Assembly: GCA_963931865.1 (NCBI GenBank)
Contig: OZ007515.1
Span: 4,575,321 to 4,639,320, forward strand
Source: Axinella damicornis
Lineage: Eukaryota; Porifera; Demospongiae; Axinellida; Axinellidae
Direction: 5' to 3'
DNA length: 64,000 nt
In this document: one piece after another, positions 35,016-50,000 of the stretch
Layout: the number at the start of each line of letters is the position of its first letter
Position numbering within the stretch: position 1 is the first letter of the stretch
Position numbers and translations under genes: made by a program
Notes under the pieces: model-generated
Seen by the model: the letters and a program-made list of their open reading frames with translations, nothing else
Told to the model about the DNA's origin: nothing
The model's database searches: none

Positions 35016-38000
35016 CTTTGCCGATCTCCATCTCTGTGCTATAGGCGACGTGTTTGTGTAGCTTCTGCGACCCTCCTGTCTTGTCGAACACGAACCGTTT
35101 CAGGTGAAGGACAAGGATCGGGGGGAGGCGAGCAAGAGTGATCCGCTTCTGTGCTTCAACCTGGGAGGTTGAGGGGGGGGGAGAAAATAGGGGAAGGTAG
35201 AGGAGGATTTTGCTGGCTGCTTCGTCAAAGGGCATCAATTGGTAATCCATACCTTGGATAATGGGGTATGTACACACACACACGACTAACACCTGACACA
35301 CACACACACAACACAAACCAGCGCTCAAAGGCCACCTTTGAGTGGGATGGGAGCACAACACAGGGATCCAACAGGACAAACTGCCAACGCCTTCTACAGC
35401 TTTCAGGACAAACACAAGTAACAGAATACCTTCCAAAAGGCTTCACCCCATCCACACATGTACCAATCAGTCCAACTGTCTGCAACTTAAGAGGGACAAG
35501 TGAGGAGTCTGTTTCCAAACTAGGGAACTTCGTTTGTAAGTGAGGAAGCCACCAAATGGTTAGGTTTGAAAGGATGCCCTGCTGCTTGTCCATCAAAAAA
35601 TTGTCTCGTTTCCAGACCCCGAACACAGGGGTCTGGGAACGAGACTAATCAAACAAACCTGTCCTTAAGTCGTGCCACCCCAGGATTTTTTGTACCAACA
35701 CAGAGATTAAATAATGATGCTGCGTACCCATCTCGTTACGCAAATATGCTTTCTTCATGAACTGGATCAGTAGTGATCCCTCTCCTCCTCCCCAATCCCC
35801 CAACTCAAAACACACACACACCACCACCTTATAACATACACACCTCACAACCTACACACACACATTCCAATAGCCTCTCCATTAGACTCAACATAGTATA
35901 CTACTTGGTTGCCATGACAACAACCCCTTGCCAGTCAGCAGTTTCATTCATATGTAGTTTGTAAATTTCACCATCTAATGATAAGGTACTTTGCCAACTC
36001 TTGGAGCTCCCAGTCTGGTCATGGGCTCCTGGCCTGGTATATGCCATATAAAAATTAATTTGAGCTCCTCATCATGAGTTGAGTTGGGTTCCCGAGTTAA
36101 GTTCAAGATCAGCTTTTATTTTGAAAAAGTTAATTTCCTCAGGAGGAAATTTTCACTGTCTTCATGCTGAGAAAAGGCAATGAGGTGCAGAGTCCTTGAT
36201 ACCAGTTGCAAGGAAGGAAGACTTCACCTCTCAAAGGGAAGTCAACAACAGAGTCCCTAGCATCACAGGACGAGAAACCTCATAAGATGCATTTGCGGTT
36301 CATGTTTCTGCTCCCCTCTGTCTGTCTTCAGGAAGCTGTGATTGTAATTGCCTAATAAGGAGAACTATTTCATCATCATTGCCTCACTTCCAGGGCTCAC
36401 CATCTCCCAGTCTAGCTGCCAGCCCCTCTCCGCCTCGCCGGTCACACACGCACGGCCAGGCGGAGAGGGGCTTGCGGCTAGACCGACCATTCCCCATCTT
36501 GGCAGTAACGATAAAGACTCCATTTATCCCAGAGCACCTCTCAGTGCCACCATATTATTGACTATGTCATGTCTCGGGGTTAGGTTACAGCATCAAGTAC
36601 CTGTGTTGGTACATGGTGTAGACATTTCCTGTAAGTGAATATAGCCACATGGGGCTCACCCAATTGATCTACTTCCTCTTCTTCTCACGTAAACACACAC
36701 TCACTAACATTCAATGCACGGTACATTCAACATACACACACTCACTAACATTGCCCAGTGTATTAGCTCGCGCACCAACCACACAGGACTTTACAGACTC
36801 ACTAACATTCAATGCACGGTACATTCAATATCAATGTTGCATCCGTCAACATTCGTTATAACACCCTACACCCGCTAAGAGCCACTCCCATAAATTGTTG
36901 CGATCTGTTAGAACTCGGTAAGTCCACAAAGTAAAGTACACACAAAGGTATTACAGTATATACAAAGTACTGTATATTTAAAGTACACACAAAGCATTAC
37001 GGTACAAGTACACACAAAGCATTATGGTGTAAACGCAGGGACATTCTACAAACCACTCTGACCATGCCTCACCTCTGTCTGTGTTCCTGTGTTCATCTGA
37101 ACTATCTCCTTCACTGCCAGTGCTTCCAGTGCATCTTTCACCGTCCAGATATCATCCGACTATGGAGAACATGGGGAGAGGGTGGGGGGAGGGGTAGGGA
37201 GAGGATGGGGGAAGGTGGGGAGAGGGTGAGGAGAGGGTGGGGGGAGGGTGAGGTGGGGGTGGGGAGAGGATGGGTGGGGGTGGGGGGAGGGTGGGAGAGG
37301 ATGGGTGGGGAGAGTGGGTGGAGAGAGGGTGGTGAGAAGGTGGTAAGAGGGTGGTGAGAATGTGAGGAGAGGGTGGGGTGGGGAGAGGGTGGGATAGGGG
37401 CATGGAGAGGGTGGGGGTGGGGGTGGGCAGAGGGTGGGGACATAGAGAAGGTGGGATGGGGGAGGATGGGTGGGGACGGGGAGAGTGTGAGGAGTGGGTC
37501 GGGAGAGGTGGGGTGAGGGTGAGGAGAGGGTGTGAGGGGTAGTAAGATGTTATATCTTTGCTGAAGGATCACCATCAACAGGCTACAAACACACATAAGT
37601 GTTCGGCATTTTTTCGTTCGGTGATTATGCATACGAATCACGGTACCAACACTTATGGGTAACAATCACTGTGGACCTAGCCAGAGTGTTGGGGTCAGGG
37701 TTTGTACAGAACAAACACATACATACAAAGTGTTCGGCACGCTTTCTCTTTCCTTTGGTGATTTACCATACTTCTGATTTCACAATCATTGTGGTACCAA
37801 CACTACGGGTAACAATCACATTGGAGCTTCAAGTAGGAGCCAGAGTGTTGGGGTCAGAGTTTGTACAGTGTTTACAGCACAAACACACAAGTGTTCAGTA
37901 TTTTTCATTTCTTTGGTGATTTCGCATACTTCCGATTTCACAACGATTGTCATGTACAGTGGCACCAACACTTACGGGTAACAATCACAGTGGACCTTCT

Positions 38001-41000
38001 TGTGGAGCTAGAGTGTTGGGGTCAGGGTTTGTACAGTGTTTTCAGCATAAACACACACACGCACAAAGCATTCGGCACTTTTTTCAATCCTTTGGTGATT
38101 TCGCATACTTCTGATTTCACAACGATTGTCATGTACAGTGGTACCAACACTTAAGGGTAACAATCACAGTGGACCTTCTTGTAGAGCTAGAGTGTTGGGG
38201 TCAGGGTTTGTACAGTGTTTTCAGCATAAACACACACACGCACAAAGCATTCGGCACTTTTTTCAATCCTTTGGTGATTTCGCATACTTCTGATTTCACA
38301 ACGATTGTCATGTACAGTGGTACCAACACTTAAGGGTAACAATCACAGTGGACCTTCTTGTAGAGCTAGAGTGTTGGGGTCAGGGTTCAGCATAAACACA
38401 CACGCGCACAAAGCATTCGGCACGTTATTCAATCCTTTGGTGATTTCGAATACTTCTGATTTCACAACGATTGTCATGTACAGTGTAACAGTTGTGCCAA
38501 CACTTACGGGTAACAATCACAGTGGACCTATAGTTGTGGTCAGGGTTTGAAATATACATCCAGGGCATCAATGGCGAGTTGTGACTTCTGACAGAGCCTG
38601 CACACTTCAGGTTTCAAACACCACTGGCACCAGGCAGGCTCTGCTAATGGGACGCTAATGGGACGCTAATGGGAGCCCGGTACCAGTAGTCAGAATAGAT
38701 CTATAGAGCGGCTGAGAAACTGAATCCACTACTGAACAACCACTTCTAAAGCAACCACTTCTAAAGCCCCTAGCTGTTTACACACGGAGCCAATGATCTT
38801 GAGTCCACTCCTTGAGGTGGATGGTTTTAAAACTAATTGACAGATAAACCCTGCTGAATTGCCTGGTGTAAACACAGATCAATTATCTCTTGAATAAAGG
38901 GAATTCAAGGGCATGTTGACCCCAATGGAACGGACTAGAAAGAAAACACAACTGGAATGGGGTAGAGACTGTTCCACTCACCTGAATATCCAGCTGCAAA
39001 GAGAAGAAAGGTTCCACAGTGGCAGAATCCTTCACCCCTTGCCTGTGCACAGCGGATCTCAGCTCTCCTCCAAACAGCTCTGTGATGGGAGATTCTGTGA
39101 AAGAGGTCTACAGAGGGAGGATGGAGGGAGGGAGGGAGGGGGAGGGGGGAGGGAGGGAAGGGCAGGAAGGGGGAGGGAGGGAGGGAGGGAGGGAGGGAGG
39201 GAGGGAGGGAGGGAGGGAGGGAGGGGGAGGGAGGAAGGGAGGGAGAGGGAGGGAAGGGGAGGAAGGGGGAGGGAGGGAGGGAGGGAGGGAGGGAGGGAGG
39301 GGGAGGGAGGGAGGGAGGGGGAGGGAGGGAAGGGGAGGAAGGGGGAGGGAGGGAGGGAGGGAGGGAGGGAGGGAGGGAGGGAGGGAGGGGGAGGGAGGGA
39401 GGGAGGGGGAGGGAGGGAAGGGGAGAAAGGGGGAGGGAGGGAGGGAGGGAGGGAGGGAGGGAGGGAGGGAGGGAGGGGGAGGGAGGGAGGGAGAGGGAGG
39501 GAGAAGGGAAGGATGGACGGAGGGAGGGAGGGAGGGAGGGAGGGAGGGAGGAAGGGAGGGAGAGGGAGGGAAGGGGAGGAAGGGGGAGGGAGGGAGGGAG
39601 GGAGGGAGGGAGGGAGGGAGGGAGGGAGGGAGGGGGAGGGAGGGAGGGAGAGGGAGGGAGAAGGGAAGGATGGACGGAGGGAGGGAGGGAGGGAGGGAGG
39701 GAGGGAGGGAGGGAGGGGGAGGGAGGAAGGGAGGGAGAGGGAGGGAAGGGGAGGAAGGGGAAGGAAGGGAGGGAGGGAGGGAGGGAGGGAGGGAGGGAGG
39801 GAGGGAGGGAGGGAGGGAGAGGGAGGGAGGGGGAGGGAGGGAGGGAGAGGGAGGGAGAAGGGAAGGATGGACGGAGGGAGGGAGGGAGGGAGGGAGGGAG
39901 GGAGGGAGGGAGGGAGGGAGGGGGAGGGAGGAAGGGAGGGAGAGGGAGGGAAGGGGAGGAAGGGGGAGGGAGGGAGGGAGGGAGGGAGGGAGGGAGGGAG
40001 GGAGGGAGGGGGAGGGAGGGAGGGAGAGGGAGGGAGGGGGAGGGAGGGAGAGGGAGGGAGAAGGGAAGGATGGACGGAGGGAGGGAGGGAGGGAGGGAGG
40101 GAGGGAGGGAGGGAGGGAGGGAGGGAGGGAGGGGGAGGGAGGAAGGGAGGGAGAGGGAGGGAAGGGGAGGAAGGGGAAGGGAGGGAGGGAGGGAGGGAGG
40201 GAGGGAGGGAGGGAGGGAGGGAGGGAGGGAGGGAGAGGGAGGGAGGGGGAGGGAGGGAGGGAGAGGGAGGGAGAAGGGAAGGATGGATGGAGGGAGGGAG
40301 GGAGGGAGGGAGGGAGGGAGGGAGGGAGGGGGAGGGAGGAAGGGAGGGAGAGGGAGGGAAGGGGAGGAAGGGGGAGGGAGGGAGGGAGGGAGGGAGGGAG
40401 GGAGGGAGGGAGGGAGGGAGGGGGAGGGAGGGAGGGAGAGGGAGGGAGAAGGGAAGGATGGACGGAGGGAGGGAGGGAGGGAGGGAGGGAGGGAGGGAGG
40501 GAGGGAGGGGGAGGGAGGAAGGGAGGGAGAGGGAGGGAAGGGGAGGAAGGGGGAGGGAGGGAGGGAGGGAGGGAGGGAGGGAGGGAGGGAGGGAGGGAGG
40601 GAGGGAGGGAGGGAGGGAGAGGGAGGGAGGGGGAGGGAGGGAAGGGGAGGAAGGGGGAGGGAGGGAGGGAGGGAGGGAGGGGGAGGGAGGGAGGGAGGGA
40701 GAGGGAGGGAGAAGGGAAGGATGGAGGGAGGGAGGGAGGGAGGGAGGGAGGGAGGGAGGGAGGGAGGGAGGGAGGGAGGGGAGGGAGGGGAGGGAGGGGA
40801 GGGAGTGAGGAGGAGGGACGGAGGGAGGGGGAGGGAGGGAGGGGGAGGGAGGGAGGGAGGGAGGGAAGGAGGAGGAGGGAGGAGGAGGGGGAGGGAGGGA
40901 GGAGAAGGGAGGAGGAGGGAGGGAGAGAGAGAGAGAGAAAGAGGGAGGGAAGCATCATACGTTCCAACTAAGAGCAAGTGTTGCATAGGCAGCAACCTTA

Positions 41001-44000
41001 AATGTCACTGCACCATTCTAGTATCAGTTATCACTCGGATTGAACTACACGAGTGATCTATGTCCTCCCAGTCTGAAAGACGGTAGCCATGGCAAGTGAA
41101 TGCAGGCAAACTCTTAAGCACCAGAGAGAAGCTTGCTGTTGCTGCCTGATTTACACACCCCAGGTGAGAGAGACACTGGAGCATGGTTTTCAAGACAGCT
41201 GGTCAGACATGCACATAGCTACATAAAGGCCATACGATTGGATCTAATTGCAATTTTTAAATGGGCACCAATTAGAAAAACAACCAATTTGAGATTGGCA
41301 TGCGTACCTGTACACTCCATGGTCACACATACACAGCCCAGTAGCCCTCAGTACCTGCCGGGTGATGGTAGACTTGTTCTTGGGTCCCACCTGCTCCCAC
41401 TCCTCCTCCTCTTCGTTGGCCTCTCCGTCCCGCCCCTCACCCCCCTGCACACCGCCATCACTGGTACAGGATGCTGTGTGCAAGGCAGTCAAGCTTGCTT
41501 CGATCAAAACCAACCCACAACAAAGTCAATAAACAATTAAACATATACCTATATACTCATGAAATCTAGCATGAATTAGCATGGCCCTTGCACAAGATCT
41601 CGCACGAGTCTCACAAGATCTGGGAGCACCATGCAATCTTGCATGAAATACTCAGATAAGAATCTTGCAAGAATCTTGCAAGGATCATACCAATAATTCC
41701 ACACACCTCCTTGCACGCTATGACAAGACATTTCCAGTAGGTTAGCCCAGTAAGATGTTTGCACCATTACGCATAGTAGCAGGACCCCGCCCAGTGGGCG
41801 TTACCTAGCAACAGAAACATCCAACCAGGCCTACAACCAGCCCCTGCTGTCAAACAACCATACACGCTGCCTTCTTCCCGGGATACTTGGACAAGGGGGG
41901 GGGGGGGGGGGGGGGGGTTGATCACCTATCCTTAGTACATCCCGGGATGGGGGATGATACTTGGGAATCCCGGGATACTTGGACAAGGGGGGGGGGGGGG
42001 GGGGGGGGGGGAGGGAGATGATGCGCATTTACTTAGTACTTCATGGACAAGTCTTGGTGTCTCTGGACATGAGTGCAGTATGTTATTACAACCTGTGGCA
42101 CTACTGCAATTGCGAACAATGGAATTTGCACATTCTGGAGCTGGAAACAACAACATAGGGGGTGTGGTTAATGATACCACCGCGCATGATCAGAAGCGTG
42201 ACGTACATGTGACAACCAACATAACATATGTACATACACTCATGCAGAAGTGCTAATAGCAGTAATCCAGCTACAACTGACCCTCCTCAACATCCTTTGA
42301 TTCATGGGTCATCTTCTGTGCCAAGACCATCTCCTCGTGCAAGCCATCCAACACACAGCCAAGAAACTCCTCCGCATCCTCCTGACGACCCTGGGGTTAA
42401 AGGTCAACAACAAACAACAAACTCAAATACGCGCTGTTGCAAACAGTAAGTTTTTAGTCAACTGATTCAAATTTCAGCTGTGGGCAATATACATGTATAT
42501 TGCCATAGATAATAGAGCTGTAACTACGTCAATAGTATAGCACGGACACACCGTTTGATGACATGCTCTCATAAGAAAGGGAGAGGTGTTGTCGACGAAA
42601 GGTTTTGGGACAAGGAAAAACTTCATCCACAAAGAGGCGACATATCTACAACAGAATCGTTTTCTACAGCGAGTGAAAAGAGCCGTGTTTAGTGAAGGGC
42701 CAGAAGGTGCTACTCACTTCATAGCTGATGGGTAGGTATGGTGTGGCCATTTCATCTGGAGAGACAATCTCGGTGAAAGATGCAGTTGGGAATGAACAAG
42801 AACTCAAGTGGTTACCTTAAAGTATCCAAAATACGGTACCAGTCCAGAGCCAAGTTCTTCTGCGTGAAGAAGATTTCAGCAGGTTACTATTCGTGTGGCT
42901 TTGTGCAGCACTTGATGACTCCAAGTATCCAACATACAGTACCAGTCCAGAGCCAAGTTCTTCTGCGTGAAGAAGATTTCAGCAGGTTACTATTCGTGTG
43001 GCTTTGTGCAGCACTTGATATGATGACGTTACACAGTTACATCTTGTATCAGTATCAAAGTAGAGGCATTTGCTGTGAAACTCTTTTTGGTGACATTACT
43101 TCATCGCTAATTATCACATTATCTTGATTGCGGTAACATGGAAGAGGAACTGTGTACGGCTGGAAAGAAAGCGAGTGATACCGGTATACAGGCTATGTGA
43201 ACAGATGAATGAGGTAGCTGCCGAGAAGAGAGAGAGTCGACTGCTATGGTGGCTGAAGACCAAGAAGGGAAAAGAGGATTTGTCTGGTGAGAAGGAGGAA
43301 GTAAGGGTTGTGGTTGAAGTAGAAGTGGCTCACTATAATTACTTCCAATTCGCTGATTTTACATTTCAACAAGTTAGAGGTACAGCAATGGGGGTGGCTT
43401 TTTGCCAAATTTTGCAAACATTTTCATGTCTGGCTTCTTTCAGCGCTTTTTCATTCATATGTCTTAGCTCCATATCTTCTTAAACGTTTCATCGATGATC
43501 TTTTAACGATTTGCCTGATTCTACGGATGTCCCCGCTTTAATTGCTAATTTTAATACATTACTTTTACATTCCACACTTCCACCACCACAGCAGATTTTC
43601 GAGGGTTGTGGTTGAAGTGGAAGTGGCTCAGTCGGCTTGGGCTTATATGAGGTGATGGATATAGATGGACTATACGAAATATGGACAATGACAGTGTGAG
43701 TGACACTGGAAAGAGGAAGGAAGGTACTTGCGGGTGAGAGTGAATACGATTATGACATCGCCAAGCCCCCATTGATGTGTTGTATATTTTGTGTAGAATG
43801 CACTAGCCAGTGCAGGAGAGTTCCAAGTTTATTCCATGCCATCCTCCACTGTTTGTGAGTGCTTGTGAGCTCTTATCAACTAGGTATGCAGCCATGCTGA
43901 CCTTGTAGTCCTGTGAGCAGTACTTTCGCGACGGTTATTCATGACACTGGGAGTCTTCTGAGCCAGGAAAACACTCGAAGACGAATAGTAAGTTGTCATA

Positions 44001-47000
44001 AAGGCTTATTTGCCGCCCGTTTTTGAGATTTGGAGAGATTTGGGAAGATTTTTTTGTATTAGCTTCAATTGCGTGTCCGTTGTATCCCTACATATAGAGT
44101 CTACCGACTCTATGATTAAAGAACTCGTACCTTCCAAACCGTGCACCACCAGCATTGTAGACTTACATGACTTTGTGTATGTAGTCGGAGCTGACACAGG
44201 CTGCAGTCCACTCGGCTCTGGCCATAAAGAACCACCGTAAATTTAACTCGTACCTTCCAAACCATGCATTGTAGACTTACATGTGTATGTACTCCATTCT
44301 GTGTCTATGGACACACTGTGTCGATACCGCAATCCATTGTCACTTCCTCCCATGTGACAGAAATGTGCTGGCTGCGTGAAAATGGAATGCTACTGCAGGG
44401 GTGGGTAGACTATAGATGTATCTCAGCGCTCAGTCCCATCCAGAATGCTGACAGTGGCGTTGGTGCATGCCCAATCTTTTATCAGCACATTACAACTACC
44501 ATTAATTATCAGTGACAAAGTTTGAGCTGACTACAGCTGAGCATTCCAAGTCAAGCCGATAACCACCACTATCGTATGAAGAGATAACACACTTCGATAT
44601 GCGGCTGGCTATGTCCCAAGACCTCTGAAGAAGCGTTTCCTGGATCTTCTTCTGGATGAAAAAGAGGACAAATTTTCTGTTTAGTTAATTGCGTAAACCC
44701 AGTGGATAGAGGAGGGCTCAAATATGTCCGGCCAATGCCTCAGCTCATTTCTCTGTTTAAAGAAGTGTATTACGAAGTACTTAAACAATGATCTGAAGCC
44801 CTTAGCTGACGCCCAGTTCCCAGATAGAGGTCCTATCTGTTTGGGGAAGGGTTCTGAGCTCCAGCAAAGGCCATGGTGGACAGCGCTGAAAAGTATCCAG
44901 TTCCAGAAGCGTTTTTCCTGGAGCGATGGCTCAAAATACAAGTCCCAGAGCCGCTGCCACAAATGGGGTGGGGAGTGTCTGTATCCAACTTCCAAAAGTC
45001 TGTGTTCAAGCAACCATGAGCGGCAGTACCTGGGATATGAGGCTACAATGCTACATACCATGTCTTCTTGACTATGGAACTGGAAATGCAAAGACACCTC
45101 AGTGTTGAAACGGCACAAAAATCAATGCCGGCTACAAAGCAAAGTCACCGAGAGAAATTTGAGCAATGAAGCTGTACGGTTCCATTGGACAGTCGTAAGT
45201 GCAGACTGGGAAGAAAAGGAATCTGCAAAACAAGTTTTGACGAGAAATGATCGGTAGTATGTAGTAAGTAGAGATCACACAACTGTACAGATATACGATA
45301 TACAAAGTTAGAGAGCACACATCTCTTAGGAAACATCTATAGCTTCATCCCCAAGATAGCGGAGCTACAGCTACACACAAACTACCCAGCCTAGGGATAG
45401 AGGCTAACCAATGGTTCCAGATCCAATCACAGTACATGCTACAGACGACACGCAAAGACATGTTATCATTCGAAGGTTTTCGCTGGAAGCAGATAAACAA
45501 TCGGAAGCTGGAAGAACCACAACTTGTGACTTACGTAAATGTGTGCAGAAAAGTACATCCGGCGCAACACAGAGTGTCCCTGGAAAGCCACTAGATTCCA
45601 ATCCGATTATGGCTCTGATATCATGGACACTGAGTATCAACAGAGCAAATTATAACGGTCGGTCATCAGACAAATGTCCGTGCATTTCCGTTCATTGTCT
45701 GTCCATTTACAGTGCTGGGTCTGACAGAATGGCCGGATGGAAAACGCCCATCGAGCGCTAGCGAGGCAGGACCTTCCACAAAGTGTGACAAGCGCCAAGT
45801 GACAAAGGCTACATTTGAAAAGTGGCAGCATGAGCACGAGCGGGACCATCAAATGCTGTCTTGGCTTTGATGTGAACTTGAGCGAGACAAGCGCCATGTG
45901 GCTTCTCTCTACTGCGCGCTGTGTGTAAGAAGTACAAAAGCAGTCTGAAGAATTTCTGGAGGGCCTGGACCTCTGGTTCAACAAACCAAAAAGTGCTTGA
46001 CCATGCTACTAGCGAGGTCCATAAGGCGGAAATGGCACGACTGCGAGCGCATCGCGCGAAGGCGAGTGGCGGGTCTGCAGTGCTGACATCGACGATCGGG
46101 CGAAGCTTGTCGACTTTGGATCATGACACGCGGTCGCGAATGGAGAGGAAGTTCGATCTGTGTTTCGTTATGGCCAAACAGAGTATCGATATCCCCGTTG
46201 CCAAATATCCAGCGCTGGAAGAGTGCCGTGCGGTAGATGTAGGCCACGCCTATAGAACTCCCTCGTCGGCCAAGTCTTTCACTGGCTTCATTGCTAGAAG
46301 TCAGCGTCAGGGCTTCTTTAATTCACATTCCTGCGGAAGCCATTTCTTTGGGTGGGACAACTGATGCAGGTAATGTGGAGGAGGAGCTCATAGCCATACT
46401 TTACTGTGCTAAAGATGATGCTTTGCAGCAGATGACCACCAATAGTCGCTTCCTGTCCCTAATATATGACTCGTGATTATAACAAATACCAATTACTGAA
46501 TGTGCGCATTATGTGTAATTGTATTATGTATGAGCAACCAAATTTTAAACGTCCGGCCAGATTTTACTAATGTCAGACCAAAACTGAAGTTGTTCTGACA
46601 TTTGTCAGAACACCGGAAAATAATTATAATTTGCTCTGATCAACATACGCCACACAATCAGAGCAGGACTTGGGAGGTGTACCTTGTAGGAGAGGGTGGA
46701 CCTGATCTTCAGCAGCATGTCGTAGATGTAGTCTGGTTTGAAGGGGTCTCCATGGAAGAACTCTGGCTTGTGAGAACTGTTGGGACGCTTCTTGCGAGGC
46801 TTGGAGTTAGAGCCATCTAAAGAGAGAAGAGGAGGACAGAGGAGTATATTACCACCAGCAAGGGCAGCTACGAATACAGTACAGAGGAGTGCGGCCTTTG
46901 GGCTGCACTTGCATGGCTTTGCCCTTGCCTTTGGTAAAGCTCAGGTCACATGAGAACACACACAGAGGCAATAGCTAACTAAGCACATGCTCGGTGCCTG

Positions 47001-50000
47001 TGATGCACGGGAGACTACATTAGACACTTGCTGAGTTGGATGGTACAGTGTTTCACCCAAAACTGACAGGGAAGGGGGGTGAAAATAGTACAAAATTGAC
47101 CAGATCAAAGACATTCCAATGACCACATCAAATGACAATAGGCCAGGAAAAGGGGGGGAGCACCCCTTTACGGGGGAAAACACCTTGTCCCAGCCCCACT
47201 AAGCTGCATTGAGCTCCCTCCTAGAAGTCCTCTGACTCTCTGATTGGCCTCCCTAGCGGCCAGCTCAACTCTGGTCAGAACAAGCAGGCTCCCCTCTCTG
47301 ACTGGCCTCCCTAGCGGCCAGCTCAACTCTGATCACAACATGCAGGCTCCCCTCTATGACTGGCCTCCCTAGTGGCCAGCTCAACTCTGATCAGAACAAG
47401 CAGGCTCCCCTCTATGACTGGCCTCCCTAGTGGCCAGCTCAACTCTGATCAGAACAAGCAGGCTCCCCTCTCTGTCTGGCCTCCCTAGTGGCCAACTCAA
47501 CTCTGATCAGACATGCAGGCTCCCCTCTATGACTGGCCCCCCTAGTGGCCAGCTCAACTCTGATCACAACATGCAGGCTCCCCTCTCTGTCTGGCCTCCC
47601 TAGTGGCCAGTTCAACTCTGATCACAACATGCAGGCTCCCCTCTCTGTCTGGCCTCCCTAACATGCAGGCTCCCCTCTCTGTCTGGCCTCCCTAGTGGCC
47701 AGTTCAACTCTGATCAGACATGCAGGCTCCCCTCTATGACTGCCCCCCCTAGTGGCCAGCTCAACTCTGATCACAACATGCAGGCTCCCCTCTCTGTCTG
47801 GCCTCCCTAGTGGCCAGTTCAACTCTGATCAGAACATGCAGGCTCCCCTCTATGACTGGCCCCCCTAGTGGCCAGCTCAACTCTGATCACAACATGCAGG
47901 CTCCCCTCTCTGTCTGGCCTCCCTAGTGGCCAGTTCAACTCTGATCAGAACATGCAGGCTCCCCTCTATGACTGGCCTCCCCAGTGGCCAGCTCAACTCT
48001 GAAGGGCACGTATAGGCTCCCCTCTATGACTGGCCTCCCTAGCGGCCAGCTCAACTCTGAAAGGCACGTATAGGCTCCCCTCTATGACTGGCCTCCCTAG
48101 CGGCCAGCTCAACTCTGAAGGGCACATACAGGCTCCCCTATTTGACTCAGCGCTATGTTCCCTCCACTGTTGGCTCCCCCTGGAGGCAGCCCTCCTCTGG
48201 GAACCTAAGCAGCAGCACAAAGCAGCCAGACTTACCTCGCCTACTCATTGGGGCTGGCTTGTAAGTTAGCCTCGTTCCTAGGATGCGGCCTGGGAACGAG
48301 GCTAGCGCTTGAAAGATGGATAGCAATGCAAACAACAGGCAAGTAGCAACATATATAGTCGCATGCATTTTCAACCCCATCAGATCCATGCTTCTAACCA
48401 CATGCAGATACTCCAGAACACACAACTGTGATATTGCTCACATGACAACCATTCAGAGGTAAGGCAGTAATAGAGAGCAAGACAGCTTCATTCACAGTGT
48501 GTGCACCATGGCTCTCAACACACACACACTGCTACAGTCTACATGTACAGTACTGCTATTACACATGTATACATGCAGCTGTTTGCGAACCTGGGGTGGG
48601 TGCTGACTTGGGATAGGGATCAAATTGATGGAAAAATTGAACCCTATGGAGCAAGATACCATACAGTGAGGGGGTGTGGCATTGGGAGAAACAGGGAAGG
48701 GGACTCAGAGGGTTGGAAAGGACTGGGACATACACACAGCCAGGAGGAAAGAAGGGAGAGGGAGGAGAGGAGGAGGGGAGGAGGGAAGAAGGGAGAAGGG
48801 AGGAGAAGGGAGGGAGGGAGAGAGGGTAGGGGGAGAAGAGAGGGAAGGAAAAGGGGAGAGGGCAAAGGGGGTAGAGGGAGGGTGTGTGTGCAGGCGGAGG
48901 GGGAGAGGGGAGGGGGAGAGGGGAGTAGGAGGGGAGGAGGGAAGGAGGGAGAAGGGAGGAGAAGGGAGGGAGGAGGACAGGGTAGGGCGGATGAGGGCGG
49001 AGAGGAGAGGGAAGGAGAAGGGGAGAGGGCGAAGGGAGGGGGAGAGGAGAAGGGAAGGGGGAGAGGGTAGGGGGGACGAGGGAGGAGAGGAGAGGGGAGG
49101 AGAAGGGGAGAGGGCGAAGGGAGGGGGAGAGGAGAAGGGAAGGGGGTAGAGGAAGGGGGGTGTGGAAGCGGAGGGGGAGAGGGGAGGAGGGGAGGGGAGG
49201 GGGAGAGGGGAGGGGGAGAGGAGGAGGGGAGGAAGGAAGAAGGAAGTAGAAGGGAAGGAGGGGGAGAGGGTAGGGGGAGAGGAGGAGAAGCGAAGGGGGT
49301 AGAGGGAGGGGGTGTGTGCAGGTGGAGGGGGAGAGGGGAGGGGGAGAAGGGAGGAGGAGGAGGGGAGGAGAGAAGGGAGAAGGGAGGGAGAGAGGGTAGG
49401 GGGGATGAGGGGGGAGAGGAGAGGGAAGAGGGCAAAGGGAGGGGGAGAGGAGAAGCGAAAGGGGTAGAGGGAGGGGGTGTGTGGAGGTGGAGGGGGAGGG
49501 GGAGAGGGGAGGAGGGGAGGGGGAGAGGGGAGGAGGGGAGGGGAGGGGGAGAGGGGAAGAGGAAGAGGGGGAAATGGGAGGAGGAGGAGGGGGAGAGGGA
49601 GAGGGGAGGAGGAGGAGGGGGAGAGAGGGAGGAGGGGGAGAGGAGAGCAGGAGGGAGGGAGGGCGAGAGCGGAGAGAGGGGAGCGGGAGGAAGGTGGAGA
49701 GGGGAGGGAGAGGGGGAGAGTGGGAGGGAGAAAAGGGGAGGGGGGAGGGAGACAAGGAGAGGGAGGGAGACAAGGAGAGGGAGGGCAAAGGGAGAGGGGG
49801 GGAGGAGGTTGGGAAAGTACGGAGACATACATGGTGCCAGCTGTGAGGTACATGTAGAAGGAGTGGAAATCAGAGGGTGGGGCTTACATGCTGTCAGTGA
49901 GAGGTGTGGCAGAGGCAGTGCGCGAGAGGGTAGGGAAGGGACTGAGGGATTTGAGCAGATTGTGCATCCCAGGACAGCTCAGGAGAGCCTGCAATGGCTA

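Noticed and set aside
38913..41056. Open frames of 300-690 codons on both strands, rich in Arg/Gly/Glu or Pro/Ser
   Set aside because: They read through a (GGGA)n repeat in an USP10 intron in several frames at once; no domain, and the real exon (39107-38982) is on the edge.
44681..45118. 145-codon - and 115-codon + frames
   Set aside because: No recognised motif on either strand; not in phase with USP10 exons; may be further decayed transposon sequence.
47210..48140. CRISPR-like regular repeats
   Set aside because: Eukaryotic minisatellite: the entire unit repeats with no unique spacers and no cas genes.
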